A DNA stretch of 64,000 bases from Cytobacillus oceanisediminis (GTDB lineage Bacteria; Bacillota; Bacilli; Bacillales; Cytobacillaceae). Location: positions 483,463 to 547,462 of the forward strand of contig NZ_VLKI01000002.1 in NCBI RefSeq assembly GCF_007830235.1. The letters are read 5' to 3'. Positions 17,677-26,337 of this stretch are shown piece by piece. The translations under genes were made by a program, and so were the position numbers. How positions within the stretch are numbered: position 1 is the first letter of the stretch; each line of letters starts with the position of its first letter. Below the pieces are notes generated by a model. The model did not search any database and was not told where the DNA came from. It saw only the letters and a list, made by a program, of their open reading frames with translations.

Positions 17677-18153
17677 TCAGGATAATAAATAATGAAGGCC
17701 TAAAGTTAATAAGATGCCAGTTAAGCCGCCAAATAAAACTTCAACTGGCTTATGGCCAAGGAGTTCTTTCAATTCTCTCTGCTTTTCCTGTCCCTCTTTT
17801 TTCTGCCACATCTTTGCCTCTTCAACAAATTTATTAAAATCGGCAACAAGCTGATTCAGGACAATGGCCTGTTCCCCTGCCTGACGTCGAACGCCGGTAG
17901 CATCAAACATCGTGATAATGGCAAAAACAGCAGAGACGGCAAACACAGCGGAGTCCATTCCGGTTTCAAGTGCTACTCCAGTGGAAAGGGCGGTAACAGC
18001 TGCAGAGTGGGAACTTGGCATCCCCCCAGTACTCGTCAGCAGTGACCAATTAACTCGTCTGGTAGCGATAAATTGAATTGGCACTTTTACAAATTGAGCA
18101 AAAAAGATGGCTGCGAGAGCAGACCATAAAGGAAAATTCGTCAATAATTCCAT
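17677..18153 (-). CDS. yuiD: Divergent PAP2 family membrane protein YuiD
   Basis: A 158-residue membrane protein of the divergent PAP2 (DUF212) family. Key motifs are QFVKVPIQF near the N-terminus, TGGMPSSHSA at about residues 42-51 (the PAP2-like PSSH) and FDATGVRRQAGEQA. It has about four membrane segments with a charged loop between the last two. The family is presumed to act on lipid phosphates; no activity is established. An AAAGGTGG site precedes the ATG. It is the first gene of a likely two-gene unit with the binding-protein-like gene. Confidence 0.87.
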   Translation of the reverse strand: MELLTNFPLWSALAAIFFAQFVKVPIQFIATRRVNWSLLTSTGGMPSSHSAAVTALSTGVALETGMDSAVFAVSAVFAIITMFDATGVRRQAGEQAIVLNQLVADFNKFVEEAKMWQKKEGQEKQRELKELLGHKPVEVLFGGLTGILLTLGLHYLLS

Positions 18154-18306
18154 TTGAGACCACCTTTAAGTTGTATGATGCTTTCACTGGAGCCTGCATT
18201 AGTTTTTACAAAATGCAGTTCAACAGATTAGCTGAAATTTCTTAAAACTTATATCTAATATTCTCTAACAGTTTTCTTCTTCCTGCAAGCAGTTCTGATG
18301 GAAGCA

Positions 18307-18966
18307 TTATGAAGAGATTGTCCGTTTTTGAAAATGTACTGTAGCAGTTAGGGAAAGCAAGAGGATTAATTCAAACGCATTGACAGCTGCTGCGCTTTCA
18401 ATTGGAAGTTTTATGGCGCTGCCGATAATCATGATAAAAGATCCGGCAAAAAACCAAAACCATTTTTGTTCGCGCCAAACCATGATTGATGATACCAGCA
18501 AAACTACAGAAACGACCAGCACCATGATGGGGGGGCCGCTCTCGGTTTCCGCACTGCTATAACTCAGGACATTGTATTCCCATTGAGGCTTTAGTTTAAG
18601 GCCAAACACTTCTGTAAAAAGCTCAAGCATAATTAAGCCGGCAGTCAGCAGAAATGCTATAGTCTTCAGCCAGCCTTTTCTGGCCCATTCAATGCCTGCC
18701 TGCTTCAAGGTAATCCAAGAATAAAGAACAAGCAGAGGCGTAAAAAAGGCATGAATCCAAAAACGGGCATAATTCAGGTGTTCAAGCGTATGCCCCTCTC
18801 CGATAAAACGGCCGGCTGCCAGAATTCCGTTATCATAAATCAGGCCGGCGATAACGGGCAATAAGAATGCAGCACTCGCTGAATCGCTGTTTTTTACCAA
18901 AATGAGCGCCCATAGGAAAAGCAGTATATAAATGATAGCGAATCCGGCAAATAAAATCGTGTCCAT
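18307..18966 (-). CDS. Conserved multi-pass membrane protein of unknown function
   Basis: A 219-residue protein with about seven hydrophobic segments spread over its length and short polar loops (for example GRFIGEGHTLEHLNY near residue 55). A GAAAGGAG site precedes the ATG. I do not recognise a family. A conserved-looking His/Glu-containing loop and the spacing of segments recall heptahelical membrane proteins, but I see no retinal lysine or catalytic motif. It stands alone, separated by 153 bp from yuiD and divergent from the DUF309 gene. Confidence 0.68.
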   Translation of the reverse strand: MDTILFAGFAIIYILLFLWALILVKNSDSASAAFLLPVIAGLIYDNGILAAGRFIGEGHTLEHLNYARFWIHAFFTPLLVLYSWITLKQAGIEWARKGWLKTIAFLLTAGLIMLELFTEVFGLKLKPQWEYNVLSYSSAETESGPPIMVLVVSVVLLVSSIMVWREQKWFWFFAGSFIMIIGSAIKLPIESAAAVNAFELILLLSLTATVHFQKRTISS

Positions 18967-19128
18967 ATATTTCTCCTTTCTTTCTCTATTCTTCTTTACC
19001 CATTTATGCCGGAATATACTTAAGAGAATGTGTTGGATGCTATAAATGTGCGGATGCTCTTTCCTTTTGCTAAAATGGGCAGTAACAGCGGGTTAGGGAC
19101 TTGTAAAATGAAGTGGGAGTGGATTCTC

Positions 19129-19506
19129 TTGGAAAATTACCCGATTGAATATTACGAGTTCTTCGTAAGCTTTAATGAAGGTGACTATTATACGTGCCAC
19201 GACCTTCTTGAGGAAATGTGGATGACAGATAAAGGCAATCTCTTTTTTAAAGGGCTGCTGCAAATGAGTGTAAGCATCTATCACTATGAGTATGGAAATG
19301 TTAAAGGGGCAAGGCTTATGATGCAAGCTGCCTGCGACTACTTGCAGTCGTACCGGCCGAAGCATTGGGGGCTTGACTTGGAGCATGTGTACCAGTTTAT
19401 TGAAGAATGTCTCTCTATTTTTCCAAAAAAGATTGATCGGGTACCTTTTGATGAGGTTGGAAATCTTCCAAGGCTGCCTCAGCTCGTATTGTATCTGGAG
19501 GAATAG
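19129..19506 (+). CDS. DUF309 family protein
   Basis: A 125-residue protein of the DUF309 family. The typical motif is FNEGDYYTCHDLLEEMW followed by FFKGLLQMSVSIYHYEYGN, where His and Glu residues could bind metal. The TTG at 19129 is preferred because GTGGGAG lies 9 nt upstream and the protein then starts just before the domain; in-frame starts at 19108 (ATG) and 19030 (TTG) are possible but have poor ribosome binding sites. Family members are small alpha-helical cytosolic proteins of unknown function. Confidence 0.75.
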   Translation: MENYPIEYYEFFVSFNEGDYYTCHDLLEEMWMTDKGNLFFKGLLQMSVSIYHYEYGNVKGARLMMQAACDYLQSYRPKHWGLDLEHVYQFIEECLSIFPKKIDRVPFDEVGNLPRLPQLVLYLEE

Positions 19507-19605
19507 GCAGAAATTGAGTGTTCATAAAATTAGATAGTCGAAATAATTCTGTATTTTCGATATAATAAGATGAAGTAGATTAGAAGTTATTATGGGGGTG
19601 CAAAG

Positions 19606-21108
19606 ATGTTTTCAGTAAAACAGGAACTCAATTACTCAGCTGTACACGAATGCGTGATTGTCGGTGTGTTTGATAAACCAAACAAGTTTGAAGGTGTTCT
19701 TGCCGGAGCAGACGAGCAGTTTGACGGTCAGCTGACAGAGCTGGTGAAAAGCGGAGATATTTCTGCAAAGAAAAAAGCAGTTGCAAAAATACATACTTTC
19801 GGAAAGATTGGAGCTAAGCGCTTGATTGCAGTGGGGCTTGGGAAGGAAAAAGAATATAGCTTTGAGCTTCTGCGCGAAGCATTGGGAAAAGCCTTTAAAG
19901 AAGTGAAATCATCGAAGCTTCAGGATGCAGCGGTATACCTTGACACTTTTACAAGCGAAAAAGTAGATGCGCTTGATGCAGCCCACGCAGTCAGCGAAGC
20001 CTTTGCTCTTGCTACATACAAATTTGAAGATTACAAACAGAAATCGAATGAACCGGAAAAAGAAATTGAAAGCGTTGTGGTCTATAGCGATGCAGCAGAT
20101 GAAGAAGATGTTAAGGCATCCCTAACGGTTGGATATGCATACGGAAAGGGAACGAACTCAGCCCGTACACTCGTGAACCTGCCAGGGAATATGCTGACAG
20201 CTACAGATATGGCAAATTACGCGTCAGAACTTGCATGGAGATTCGGATTCGAAGTTGAAGTCCTTGATAAAGAAGACATGCTTAAGCTTGGCATGGGTGC
20301 CCTTTTGGCAGTTAACCAAGGGTCAGCAGAGCCTCCTAAAATGATTGTCCTCAAATATCAGGGCAAGGAAGAATGGAAAGACGTAATTGGTTTGGTCGGT
20401 AAAGGGATTACTTTTGATACAGGCGGTTATTCCATTAAGCCGAAGGACGGCATTGTCGGCATGAAAAGCGATATGGGCGGGGCAGCAGCCGTGCTCGGAG
20501 CAATGGAAGTGATCGGGGAGCTTAAGCCTGAGCAAAATTTAGTCGCTGTTATCCCCTCAACCGATAATATGATCAGCGGAACAGCCTTCAAGCCCGATGA
20601 TGTCATCACATCCATGAGCGGCAAAACGATTGAAGTCCTTAACACGGATGCAGAAGGCCGTCTGGCTCTCGCGGATGCGGTAACGTATGCAAAGCATCAT
20701 GGAGCAGATTACCTGGTTGATGTGGCAACCTTGACAGGCGGTGTGATCGTCGCGCTTGGCGAGGAAACAACTGGCGCTTTAGCCAATAATGAAGAATGGT
20801 TTGAGCAGGTGCTTGAAGCATCCTATGAAGCAGGCGAACCAATCTGGCGCTTGCCGCTTTTTGAAAAAGACAAGGAAAGAATCAGAAATAGCAAAATTGC
20901 TGATCTGAACAACTCTCCTGGCCGTGCCGGACATGCGATTATGGGCGGAGGGTTCGTAGGCGAATTTGCCGAAGATACACCATGGGTTCACCTTGATATT
21001 GCAGGCACTGCTACAACCGCGAAAAACTATGATCTTGGACCATCAGGTGCAACAGGCGTAATGGTCCGCACACTGGCACTGCTGGTGGAAAGATTTGAAA
21101 CTAAATAA
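19606..21108 (+). CDS. pepA: Leucyl aminopeptidase (M17)
   Basis: A 500-residue M17 cytosol aminopeptidase (YuiE in B. subtilis). The catalytic domain carries [15 protein letters not shown] (metal-binding Lys/Asp), [14 protein letters not shown] and [13 protein letters not shown] with the signature Asp/Glu and Arg. Two zinc or manganese ions and a hexameric structure are expected from the family. It removes N-terminal residues, preferring Leu, in intracellular peptide turnover. A GGGGGTG site precedes the ATG and a strong terminator follows. Confidence 0.95.
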   Translation: MFSVKQELNYSAVHECVIVGVFDKPNKFEGVLAGADEQFDGQLTELVKSGDISAKKKAVAKIHTFGKIGAKRLIAVGLGKEKEYSFELLREALGKAFKEVKSSKLQDAAVYLDTFTSEKVDALDAAHAVSEAFALATYKFEDYKQKSNEPEKEIESVVVYSDAADEEDVKASLTVGYAYGKGTNSARTLVNLPGNMLTATDMANYASELAWRFGFEVEVLDKEDMLKLGMGALLAVNQGSAEPPKMIVLKYQGKEEWKDVIGLVGKGITFDTGGYSIKPKDGIVGMKSDMGGAAAVLGAMEVIGELKPEQNLVAVIPSTDNMISGTAFKPDDVITSMSGKTIEVLNTDAEGRLALADAVTYAKHHGADYLVDVATLTGGVIVALGEETTGALANNEEWFEQVLEASYEAGEPIWRLPLFEKDKERIRNSKIADLNNSPGRAGHAIMGGGFVGEFAEDTPWVHLDIAGTATTAKNYDLGPSGATGVMVRTLALLVERFETK

Positions 21109-21119
21109 GATAATCTTAG

Positions 21120-21146
21120 AAACTCCGGAAAAATCCGGAGTTTTTT
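21120..21146 (+). terminator. Intrinsic terminator after pepA
   Basis: ACTCCGG (21122-21128) pairs with CCGGAGT (21135-21141), followed by five to six T residues. Confidence 0.87.
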
Positions 21147-21185
21147 ATGTGCATGTGATTTGGTTCATACAAGTACCCTAAACGT

Positions 21186-21235
21186 TTCGCGGATAAAGCG
21201 GGAAATTCGCGGTTAAATGAAAATTTTCACGGATC
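21186..21235. repeat. Short phased array, core TTCGCGGAT, 20-bp period
   Basis: Three words (CGCGG at 21188, CGCGG at 21208, CACGG at 21228, each preceded by TT) repeat with exactly 20-bp steps and AT-rich DNA between. The same word recurs at 26190-26262. It lies in the pepA-yuiF gap. Confidence 0.6.
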
Positions 21236-21370
21236 TATCGGGTCGGAAGGTTCAAAGGGCAGATTTTCTTCTCCATATCAGTTTCCTTTCACGAAAATTC
21301 AGCTGAAATTCTGTTCAAAAGCGGGTCAACCAGAATGTAAGAGAAGTGACAAGGCAGAAAAAGAGCATTT

Positions 21371-21462
21371 TACCGGCCGATTTAAACAAATTACCGGCCG
21401 AAATTATACATTTACCGGCCAATTTAAGCAAAATACCGGCCAAGCTGAAGGATTTACCAACT
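21371..21462. repeat. Phased array, core TACCGGCC, exact 21-bp period
   Basis: TACCGGCC occurs at 21371, 21392, 21413 and 21434, then a decayed TACCAA at 21455. All steps are exactly 21 bp. The in-frame 7-residue period makes an apparent 83-residue frame (21346-21597, LPA repeats) that has no ribosome binding site and is not a gene. The array sits in the 590-bp space between pepA and yuiF. Confidence 0.75.
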
Positions 21463-21588
21463 ATGCAGCTTTTAAACGAGGAACGGTCAGCTCTACTCTA
21501 TTATCCGCAAATTTTCCTTTTGATTCCAGCATCCAATCCTAATTCCTCCTTTGGTCCAAACTCCCAATATCAATCTATTAAAAACCGA

Positions 21589-21618
21589 TTGACATGAAAA
21601 GAGCGGATGTGATAGTTT
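21589..21618 (+). promoter_or_regulatory. Possible sigma-A promoter of yuiF
   Basis: A consensus TTGACA at 21589-21594 is followed after 18 nt by a poor -10 (TAGTTT, 21613-21618). By-eye prediction. Confidence 0.35.
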
Positions 21619-21700
21619 AATACTTGTGTTTTAACTCTCTACCGATTTAGCAGAGTAAAGCGAATTATAAAATCAAAGCAAACAGAAAGAGGGTTGCATC

Positions 21701-23014
21701 ATGAATGCAGTTGTACTTGCAGTTCTAATCATGCTTGTTCTCAGCCTTTTGCGTGTAAATGTGGTTCTTGCCCTTGTGGCGGGCGCACTAGCAGGCGGGC
21801 TGGCAGGCGGATTAAGCATAGATAAAACGGTTGAAGTCTTTTCAAACGGACTTGGAGGAAGCGCTGAAGTTGCCTTAAGCTATGCATTATTAGGTGGTTT
21901 TGCCATTGCGATCTCGGCAACAGGACTTCCAAATCTAATGGTAGAATGGGTTCTTGCAAAAGTCGGCAAGGACGGCGAATCCAGAGGGAAGACTTTATCA
22001 AAAGCACTTATCGTATTTTCTATTTTAATGATGGCGATTTTTTCCCAAAATCTGATTCCGATCCATATTGCGTTTATTCCCATTTTAATTCCGCCTTTAT
22101 TGAAGGTCATGAATGAGTTGAAAATTGACCGTCGCTTAATTGCGTCTGTATTGACGTTTGGTTTGACGGCACCTTATATTCTGTTGCCGGTGGGCTTCGG
22201 TCAAATTTTCCAAGGAATCATTGCAGAAAATATGGAAAGCAGCGGTTTGGCGGTGAACATGTCTGACATTCCAAAAGCAATGCTGATTCCGACTGCAGGT
22301 CTTGTTGTTGGTTTGCTCATTGCGATTTTTGTTTCTTACCGCAAGAAAAGAGACTATCAAACAACTGAAATCGTTGAGACGGAAAAAGGAGAATATTCAA
22401 AAGCTGGCATTTTTCTTTCTCTGGTTGCGATTGTTGCAGCATTAATTGTTCAGCTGCAGCTTGATTCCATGATTTTTGGCGCGCTAACAGGAATCCTGGT
22501 TATTTATATCAGCGGTGCCGTTAAATGGCGGGATGCTGACCAGCTTTTAACAGAAGGCATGAAGATGATGGCGTTCATTGGATTTGTGATGCTTGCTGCC
22601 TTCGGATTTGCTGATGTTTTAAAAGAAACGGGAGATGTGGAAAGGCTTGTTGAGCAGGCAGCAGGAATCATTGGCAACAATAAATCACTTGCAGCCTTGC
22701 TTATGCTCCTAGTAGGCTTGCTTGTAACAATGGGAATCGGTTCTTCCTTCTCAACGATTCCTATCATTGCAACCATTTTCGTTCCGCTTGCACTTGAGGT
22801 TGGCTTCAGCCCAATGGCGACAATCGCATTAGTAGGAACTGCGGCAGCGCTTGGTGATGCTGGATCCCCGGCATCTGACAGTACTTTAGGGCCAACAGCA
22901 GGCTTGAACGCAGACGGACAGCACAATCACATATGGGACACTTGTGTGCCTACTTTCGTGCACTATAACATCCCGCTGATCCTCTTCGGATGGCTTGCAG
23001 CAGTTATTCTTTAA
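21701..23014 (+). CDS. yuiF: YuiF-type Na+/H+ antiporter-family transporter
   Basis: A 437-residue polytopic membrane protein (about 11-12 hydrophobic segments) of the Na+/H+ antiporter-like superfamily that includes NhaC and the amino acid exporters/importers related to it. Distinctive stretches include ALLGGFAIAISATGLP, IPIHIAFIPILIPPLL and GDAGSPASDSTLGPTAGLN. Its position after pepA is as in B. subtilis yuiF. In some Firmicutes, yuiF orthologues have been predicted as histidine transporters on the basis of T-box regulation; I find no T-box here, so the substrate remains open. Confidence 0.85.
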   Translation: MNAVVLAVLIMLVLSLLRVNVVLALVAGALAGGLAGGLSIDKTVEVFSNGLGGSAEVALSYALLGGFAIAISATGLPNLMVEWVLAKVGKDGESRGKTLSKALIVFSILMMAIFSQNLIPIHIAFIPILIPPLLKVMNELKIDRRLIASVLTFGLTAPYILLPVGFGQIFQGIIAENMESSGLAVNMSDIPKAMLIPTAGLVVGLLIAIFVSYRKKRDYQTTEIVETEKGEYSKAGIFLSLVAIVAALIVQLQLDSMIFGALTGILVIYISGAVKWRDADQLLTEGMKMMAFIGFVMLAAFGFADVLKETGDVERLVEQAAGIIGNNKSLAALLMLLVGLLVTMGIGSSFSTIPIIATIFVPLALEVGFSPMATIALVGTAAALGDAGSPASDSTLGPTAGLNADGQHNHIWDTCVPTFVHYNIPLILFGWLAAVIL

Positions 23015-23020
23015 TAAAAA

Positions 23021-23189
23021 GCTCTGTTAAACTTGACTGTTGATTTCAGCTCCAGGCGCTCAGCGAACCGCGGGCGGTCCCGGGACCTCCTCGGCGCTCT
23101 GCGCCTGCAGGGTCTCCCTTTGACGGAGTATCGCGCCTTCCGCCCAATCAACATACTGCCTGAATCAAGTAAGAACTTTAACATAGCCT
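23021..23189 (+). repeat. Dispersed MITE-like repeat, copy 2
   Basis: It starts AGCTCTGTTAAA, carries CTGTTGATTTCAG, CAGCGAACCGCGGGCGGTCC and CTCCCTTTGAC, then CCAATCAACA, and ends in TTTAACATAGCC. Both ends match the terminal inverted repeats of the copy at 61156 with one or two mismatches. It lies between yuiF and yuiH. Confidence 0.75.
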
Positions 23190-23196
23190 AATAAAA

Positions 23197-23232
23197 AAAG
23201 CGGCTTCTCTTTATGGGAGAAGCCGCTTTTCT
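23197..23232 (+). terminator. Intrinsic terminator downstream of yuiF
   Basis: AAGCGGCTTCTC pairs with GAGAAGCCGCTT across a short loop (about 23199-23228), followed by a short T-tract. It lies after the repeat element. Confidence 0.85.
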
Positions 23233-23294
23233 ATATACTTTTAACCACCTTCAAAGTAGGTTACCATAAAGAAAAACGAACCGAGGTGGCTGCA

Positions 23295-23888
23295 GTGTAT
23301 TTTGGCAAAGTAAGAAAACCGGTTTCCAGCAGGGTACCGCCCAACCAGAACGTTACAACTGCCTTTCCTGTGCTGCATTATGGAAATGTTCCATATTACA
23401 GCGATATGCAGGAATGGTCTCTAAAGGTTTTTGGGGAAGTGGAAAAGGAGCTTTCCTTGTCTTATGATGAAGTAATGAACCTGCCGCAGACTGAGTACAA
23501 AAATGACATCCACTGTGTTACTGGCTGGTCAAAGCTTGATAATGTGTGGAAGGGAATTTCCGCTGCAGAACTGGCCAAGATTGCAGGTGTAAAAGAGGCT
23601 GCAAAATTTGTTATCCTCCATGCAGAAGAGGGATGGACAACTAACCTTCCGATTGATGATTTTTTAAAGGAGACCAGCATGCTAGCACATACACATAATG
23701 GTGAAACATTAACACCCGAGCACGGATTTCCGTTGCGTGCAGTGATTCCCCATCTATATTTTTGGAAAAGCGCAAAGTGGGTAAGAGGCATTGAATTTTC
23801 AGAATCTGATAAGACGGGATTCTGGGAAAAAAACGGGTACCATAATTATGGGGATCCATTTAAAGAACAGCGTTTCAGCTGGGATTAG
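23295..23888 (+). CDS. yuiH: Molybdopterin-dependent oxidoreductase, sulfite-oxidase fold (YuiH)
   Basis: A 197-residue protein consisting of the sulfite oxidase/YedY-type molybdopterin-binding domain only. The molybdenum-ligating cysteine is in NDIHCVTGWSKLDN; FVILHAEEGWTTNLP and HGFPLRAVIPHLYFWKSAKWV are typical of the domain. No heme or dimerisation domain and no signal peptide is present, so it is probably cytosolic. The GTG at 23295 has GAGG 8 nt upstream; a GTG nine bases earlier is less well placed. The substrate and electron partner are unknown. Confidence 0.87.
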   Translation: MYFGKVRKPVSSRVPPNQNVTTAFPVLHYGNVPYYSDMQEWSLKVFGEVEKELSLSYDEVMNLPQTEYKNDIHCVTGWSKLDNVWKGISAAELAKIAGVKEAAKFVILHAEEGWTTNLPIDDFLKETSMLAHTHNGETLTPEHGFPLRAVIPHLYFWKSAKWVRGIEFSESDKTGFWEKNGYHNYGDPFKEQRFSWD

Positions 23889-24021
23889 CACCATCATAAG
23901 CATTTGAGGAGTTTTTCATTATATTCACTTGAAAACACTTATGTAAAACATTTATAATGAAGTTAATTACTTATAAATCATTACAAAAAAGCAATTCCAC
24001 TTAAAAAGCAGGCGGTTTATT

Positions 24022-24783
24022 ATGTACCAAGAAGAAAGATTGATAGCGATCCTGAATTATCTGGAAAACAATAAGCGGATTTCAGTAGATCAAATTTGTA
24101 CATTGTTTGATGTATCCAGAGACACGGCAAGGCGTGATCTGGTTAGGCTTGAAGAGGACCAGAAGATTGTTCGGACGAGAGGGGGAGCAATTCTGCCAGC
24201 TCCCCGCCATGAAATAAAGGATTATGCCAATCGGCTAAAGATGGTTTCCTCCGAGAAAAAAAGAATCGGGCAAAGGGCAGCATCCCTGATCCAAGACGGT
24301 GAAAGAATTATTTTGGATACCTCCACGACCGTTCAGGCATGTGCCGAGAATATGGGGGAAATTCCTTGTACTGTTATGACCAATTCAATTAACCAGGCGG
24401 AAATACTTTCATCAAACCCCAATGCGGATATATTGCTGCTTGGCGGCATGCTGCAAAAAGAGCACCGCTTTTTATACGGATCTTCTGTTATCGAAAAACT
24501 GTCCCAGTATCAAGTGGATAAAGCATTTATTGGAGTAGTCGGGCTTTCGGGGAGCGGCCTTACTCTTGCTCATGAGGAAGACGGTATGGTTAAAAGAAAA
24601 ATGATCAGCCAGGCGGACCAGGTAATTGTCCTTGCTGACCATACAAAAATCGGGGTAACCGAGTTTTTCAGGTTTGCGGAGTTAAGTGACATTGATCTTC
24701 TTATAACGGATAAAATGCCTAACAAAGCTTTTATTGACATATTGCAGAGGTTTAATGTGGAATTGCTGATAGCAGAGGGCTAA
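24022..24783 (+). CDS. DeoR/GlpR family transcriptional regulator
   Basis: A 253-residue DeoR-type regulator. The N-terminal winged helix-turn-helix spans residues 1-55 (RISVDQICTLFDVSRDTARRDL), followed by the RTRGGAI signature. The C-terminal sugar-phosphate-isomerase-like effector domain includes ILDTSTTVQ and a terminal ADHTKIG segment. These proteins usually repress sugar or nucleoside catabolic operons and respond to phosphorylated sugars. No such operon is adjacent, so the target cannot be named. Confidence 0.87.
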   Translation: MYQEERLIAILNYLENNKRISVDQICTLFDVSRDTARRDLVRLEEDQKIVRTRGGAILPAPRHEIKDYANRLKMVSSEKKRIGQRAASLIQDGERIILDTSTTVQACAENMGEIPCTVMTNSINQAEILSSNPNADILLLGGMLQKEHRFLYGSSVIEKLSQYQVDKAFIGVVGLSGSGLTLAHEEDGMVKRKMISQADQVIVLADHTKIGVTEFFRFAELSDIDLLITDKMPNKAFIDILQRFNVELLIAEG

Positions 24784-24856
24784 TCAAATAGGCGCTGGCG
24801 TAACCCGATTGGGGCGTGACGGCCTGTGCTCTCTAACTGAAGCATTCCCTTAACCA

Positions 24857-24897
24857 TAAAAGCGTTACTAGCTGGAAGCCAGCTGTAACGCTTTTTT
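24857..24897. terminator. Strong bidirectional terminator between the deoR-type gene and racA
   Basis: AAAGCGTTAC-T-AGCTGG pairs with CCAGCT-GTAACGCTTT around a 3-nt loop, with T residues after and A residues before. Confidence 0.88.
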
Positions 24898-24923
24898 GTG
24901 TAAAAGAGGAGGCAGCCATCCAA

Positions 24924-25445
24924 CTAAAATCCAAAGAGCATGGAAAAGATATTTTTCTTTTTAAGCCTTTTCCTTGGCTTTTCCTGATCAAAAACCAAAA
25001 GAGTATCAGCCGGCATTTTTCGGCTGTTTCCAGTTTGCTTGGCTTCAAGTGCTTCTATCCGTTTATTCAGGCGTTCAATCTCTTTCTGAAACTCCTCGAT
25101 TTCACGGCGGTGCTGAAGCAGCTGATAAGAGACAACATCATCAGCTTTTCCGTTAAGTCGCTGCTCGAGTTCGCTTATTTTTAATAAAACCTTTTCCATG
25201 CCCGGGTAGGTTGGTTCGCTTTGGACAGTTCCTTTTCTTGCCTTTTTGCCCTTCACGGTTACATCTTGCAAAATCATTCCCTGGTTAAGCTGATCTTGAA
25301 CCTGCTTCAACAGATTAATATCTTCATCCGTAAATAAATAATGTCCTAATTCATTCCGTTCCGTCCGGAGTTCAAGTTGTTTGACCCATCGCTGCACAGT
25401 GCTTGGTGAAACCCCTAATAATTTGGCTACAGCACTCGTATTCAT
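24924..25445 (-). CDS. racA: RacA-like chromosome-anchoring protein
   Basis: A 173-residue protein with an N-terminal MerR-like helix-turn-helix (MNTSAVAKLLGVSPSTVQRWV, then ERNELGHYLFTDED), a central coiled coil at about residues 85-135 (Glu/Arg/Leu-rich heptads) and a basic C-terminus ending in a hydrophobic NIFSMLFGF. This matches RacA, which binds centromere-proximal DNA and tethers the origin to the DivIVA-marked pole at sporulation. The start at 25445 follows GGGAGGGGG; an upstream in-frame start lacks a site. It supports an endospore-forming host. A KinA-independent helix-turn-helix protein cannot be fully excluded. Confidence 0.78.
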   Translation of the reverse strand: MNTSAVAKLLGVSPSTVQRWVKQLELRTERNELGHYLFTDEDINLLKQVQDQLNQGMILQDVTVKGKKARKGTVQSEPTYPGMEKVLLKISELEQRLNGKADDVVSYQLLQHRREIEEFQKEIERLNKRIEALEAKQTGNSRKMPADTLLVFDQEKPRKRLKKKNIFSMLFGF

Positions 25446-25547
25446 CCTGATCCCCCTCCCATTTTCCAAACCCAATTCTCTATTGAAAACGGGAAGTCCT
25501 TCCCAGGTGACAAAACAAGTTCTCTTTCGCCAAAGAAAGTGTTAATT

Positions 25548-26078
25548 TTACATTTTTTTGAATTCTTCTTTGTCTTCAGATGGATCCATTTTGAAAAATC
25601 TATCTGTAATCCAGCCAACAGCACTCCCAATTAAGGCGCTTCCAATTATGTCGGAAGGATAATGATGGCCTGCCCAAATACGGGAAAAGCCTGTAAGAGC
25701 TGAAAGCCAGCACAAAACACGTCCTATAAATCGGTTTCCGTTTTGGATGACAACAGAAGCAGCAAAAGCCATTACTGTATGCTTGCTTGGAAAAGTGGAA
25801 TCTCTTTTTGATGGGATCAGAATTCCGACCTTGCTTCTGACGAATGGCCGCGGTTTAAAATAAAAAAGCTTGATGATCCTGTTCAGAATTAGTGCGAGCA
25901 GGGAAGCAAACGCTGCTTTTTTTGCTGTATTCCTAGCCGGACCTTTCGCAAGCCACATAGCTGCCAGTGTTAATAAAAATACATACCTTGCCTTATTCGA
26001 AATGAGAATCATCAGAAGATCCAGGGGGGCAAAACGGCCGGATATCCGGTTTATTGCGTTGAAAATTTTTACGTCCAT
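25548..26078 (-). CDS. PAP2 family phosphatase, BcrC/undecaprenyl-diphosphatase-like
   Basis: A 176-residue membrane phosphatase with about five hydrophobic segments and the three PAP2 motifs: KLFYFKPRP, FPSKHT (Lys replaces the usual Gly of PSGH) and SRIWAGHHYPSD. Family members of this size (BcrC, YwoA) dephosphorylate undecaprenyl diphosphate at the outer membrane face and give bacitracin tolerance; lipid-phosphate specificity is not provable here. The start at 26078 has AAAGGAGA 8 nt upstream. The PSKH form is also seen in some genuine PAP2 proteins. Confidence 0.85.
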   Translation of the reverse strand: MDVKIFNAINRISGRFAPLDLLMILISNKARYVFLLTLAAMWLAKGPARNTAKKAAFASLLALILNRIIKLFYFKPRPFVRSKVGILIPSKRDSTFPSKHTVMAFAASVVIQNGNRFIGRVLCWLSALTGFSRIWAGHHYPSDIIGSALIGSAVGWITDRFFKMDPSEDKEEFKKM

Positions 26079-26189
26079 TTTTAAAATCTCCTTTAGCATT
26101 AATACCCTTAATATTTGCCACTTTGCCTTTAATAACTCAAACCTAATTTGGGAATTGCTGAAGCTGTTCCGTTTTCAGATTAAAAATGT

Positions 26190-26262
26190 ATTTCGAAAAT
26201 ATATTAACAATCGCGGAAAAAAATCAAAATTTCACGGTTATATATTTATTTTTTCGCAGAAA
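26190..26262. repeat. Short degenerate array with TTCGCGG core
   Basis: TTCGAAA (26192), ATCGCGG (26210), TTCACGG (26231) and TTCGCAG (26253) recur at 18-22 bp in A-rich DNA. The word matches the array at 21186. It lies upstream of the PAP2 gene; otherwise the 259-bp gap 26079-26337 shows only AT-rich DNA. Confidence 0.45.
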
Positions 26263-26301
26263 AAAATTCTAATTTACTAAAAGTGTCCCTTTATAAAATA
26301 C

Positions 26302-26328
26302 AAAAACCATGCAGAAATAGCATGGTTC
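26302..26328 (-). terminator. Terminator of the pha operon (minus strand)
   Basis: Read on the minus strand, CCATGC pairs with GCATGG around a 7-nt loop and is followed by TTTTTG. It lies just past the 32-codon gene. Confidence 0.75.
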
Positions 26329-26337
26329 TTAACGGTA

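Noticed and set aside
21346..21597. 83-codon frame with repeated LPA motifs
   Set aside because: The peptide repeat is a by-product of the 21-bp (seven-codon) DNA period; there is no ribosome binding site and the DNA words, not codons, are conserved.
21463..21700. T-box upstream of yuiF
   Set aside because: No specifier stem, no TGG-type T-box sequence and no terminator are visible before the gene.
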